A stretch of DNA of 45,163 bases from Amphritea pacifica (GTDB lineage: Bacteria > Pseudomonadota > Gammaproteobacteria > Pseudomonadales > Balneatricaceae), in NCBI RefSeq assembly GCF_016924145.1, contig NZ_JAFFZO010000040.1:1-45163 (forward strand), given 5' to 3'. Below are positions 44,661-45,163 of this stretch, piece by piece. The notes under the pieces are model-generated. The model searched no databases and was not told where the DNA came from. It saw nothing but the letters and a program-made list of their open reading frames with translations. The stretch's first letter is position 1. Each line of letters opens with the position of its first letter. Both the position numbers and the translations under genes were made by a program.

Positions 44661-45163
44661 GACCCTGTAATTAATTCTGTGTAACTGCCAGGGTTAAATG
44701 TAATCCGTTAAACGGTCTTCAAATTCAATCATAAATCGGTTCAGGGCAGCCTTCCAGTTTCTGATGGGCATTGTCCATTTTTTGGAGGCATCCTGAATCG
44801 CCAGATAGATCACTTTTCGCGCCGAGTCATCCGTTGGAAACAGTTTCCGTTTTTTAATAGCCTTACGGATAACGCTGTTCAGTGACTCAATGGCATTCGT
44901 TGTATAAATAGCCTTGCGTATGTCCTGAGGGTAGTTGAACAGTGTGTTCAGGTTTTCCCAGTGTGTACGCCATGAACGGCTGATCTGGGGGTATTTATCG
45001 TCCCAGCGTTCAGAGAACCGTTCCAGCGCCTGCCGTGCTTCTTCTTCAGTGACGGACTGATAGATTTGCTTGAGATCAGCGGTAACGGCCTTGTAGTCCT
45101 TCCACGGAACGTACTTAACCGAGTTGCGAACCATGTGGACGATACAGAGCTGGACCTGTGTAT
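44661..45163 (-). mobile_element. IS256-family insertion sequence, copy 2 (runs off the window)
   Basis: It starts with the same GACCCTGTAATTAATTCTGT end directly after copy 1, with no spacer. The 503 visible bases match copy 1 at all but two positions I could find (44227/44922 and 44339/45034). Whether this copy is complete cannot be seen. Confidence 0.88.
44694..45163 (-). CDS. IS256-family transposase, C-terminal part (5' end outside window)
   Basis: The last 156 codons are visible, and the 146-residue part after HMVRNS is identical in protein sequence to copy 1. The catalytic Glu block NAIESLNSVIRKA is present. The N-terminal part with the first catalytic Asp lies outside the window, so activity cannot be judged. 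The family moves by a DDE copy-out, circle-in mechanism. Confidence 0.88.
   Translation of the reverse strand, partial: TQVQLCIVHMVRNSVKYVPWKDYKAVTADLKQIYQSVTEEEARQALERFSERWDDKYPQISRSWRTHWENLNTLFNYPQDIRKAIYTTNAIESLNSVIRKAIKKRKLFPTDDSARKVIYLAIQDASKKWTMPIRNWKAALNRFMIEFEDRLTDYI

Overview
The window looks like chromosomal DNA of a marine gammaproteobacterium, most likely in or near the Oceanospirillales (Neptunomonas/Amphritea/Marinobacterium-like). This is an inference from three things: the Pseudomonas-like 5S rRNA end, a PdhR-AceE-AceF block whose proteins follow the E. coli forms closely, and many GTAGGAGC...GGGGCGAT REP-type repeats like those of pseudomonads and oceanospirilla. No species can be named from the sequence alone.

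Layout. (1) 1-805: the 3' end of a 5S rRNA gene with its terminator, then a tandem array of composite REP repeats. (2) 0.9-5.1 kb, plus strand: a secreted phytase-esterase-like beta-propeller protein, a DUF2057 (YccT-like) secreted protein and an outer-membrane porin. (3) 5.4-9.5 kb, minus strand: selU (tRNA 2-selenouridine synthase), then an overlapping set of a sodium:solute symporter, a metallophosphoesterase-fold protein with altered metal ligands and a YjdF/DUF2238 membrane protein. (4) 9.7-22.6 kb: a lactate/pyruvate module. A TRAP transporter (dctP, dctQ, dctM), a large FAD/Fe-S D-lactate-dehydrogenase-like protein and a universal stress protein run on the minus strand. Divergent from them are pdhR, aceE and aceF. 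Three palindromes fitting TNGTNNNACNA lie in the dctP, pdhR and aceE control regions and suggest that one FadR-type regulator controls uptake, oxidation and pyruvate dehydrogenase together. (5) 22.8-31.5 kb: ugd, a UDP-glucuronate 4-epimerase-like gene, a beta-CASP metallo-beta-lactamase nuclease and an O-antigen ligase/Wzy-like gene, separated by dense repeat islands. (6) 31.6-43.9 kb: an exopolysaccharide cluster with an initiating sugar-phosphate transferase, three sulfotransferase-like proteins, two GT4 glycosyltransferases, a WecG/TagA transferase, a hexapeptide acyltransferase, a Wzx flippase and a Wzy-like polymerase. Part of it is visibly AT-rich. (7) 43.97 kb to the end: two abutting IS256-family copies, the first internally deleted, the second running off the window.

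How it fits together. The 23.8-43.9 kb region would make UDP-glucuronate and UDP-galacturonate, start a repeat unit on undecaprenyl phosphate, extend and O-acylate it, probably sulfate it, flip it and polymerise it. The prediction is an acidic sulfated extracellular polysaccharide. Export and chain-length genes (Wza/Wzc type) and PAPS supply genes are not in the window.

The most unusual features are the modular repeats and the sulfotransferase-rich polysaccharide locus. REP hairpins exist with and without a ~21-nt module at their tip. A ~150-bp composite unit recurs about eight times, and a CACAGAG palindrome recurs at several sites. I saw none of these repeats between 32 and 43.9 kb. A possible small RNA reads antisense to the aceE leader.
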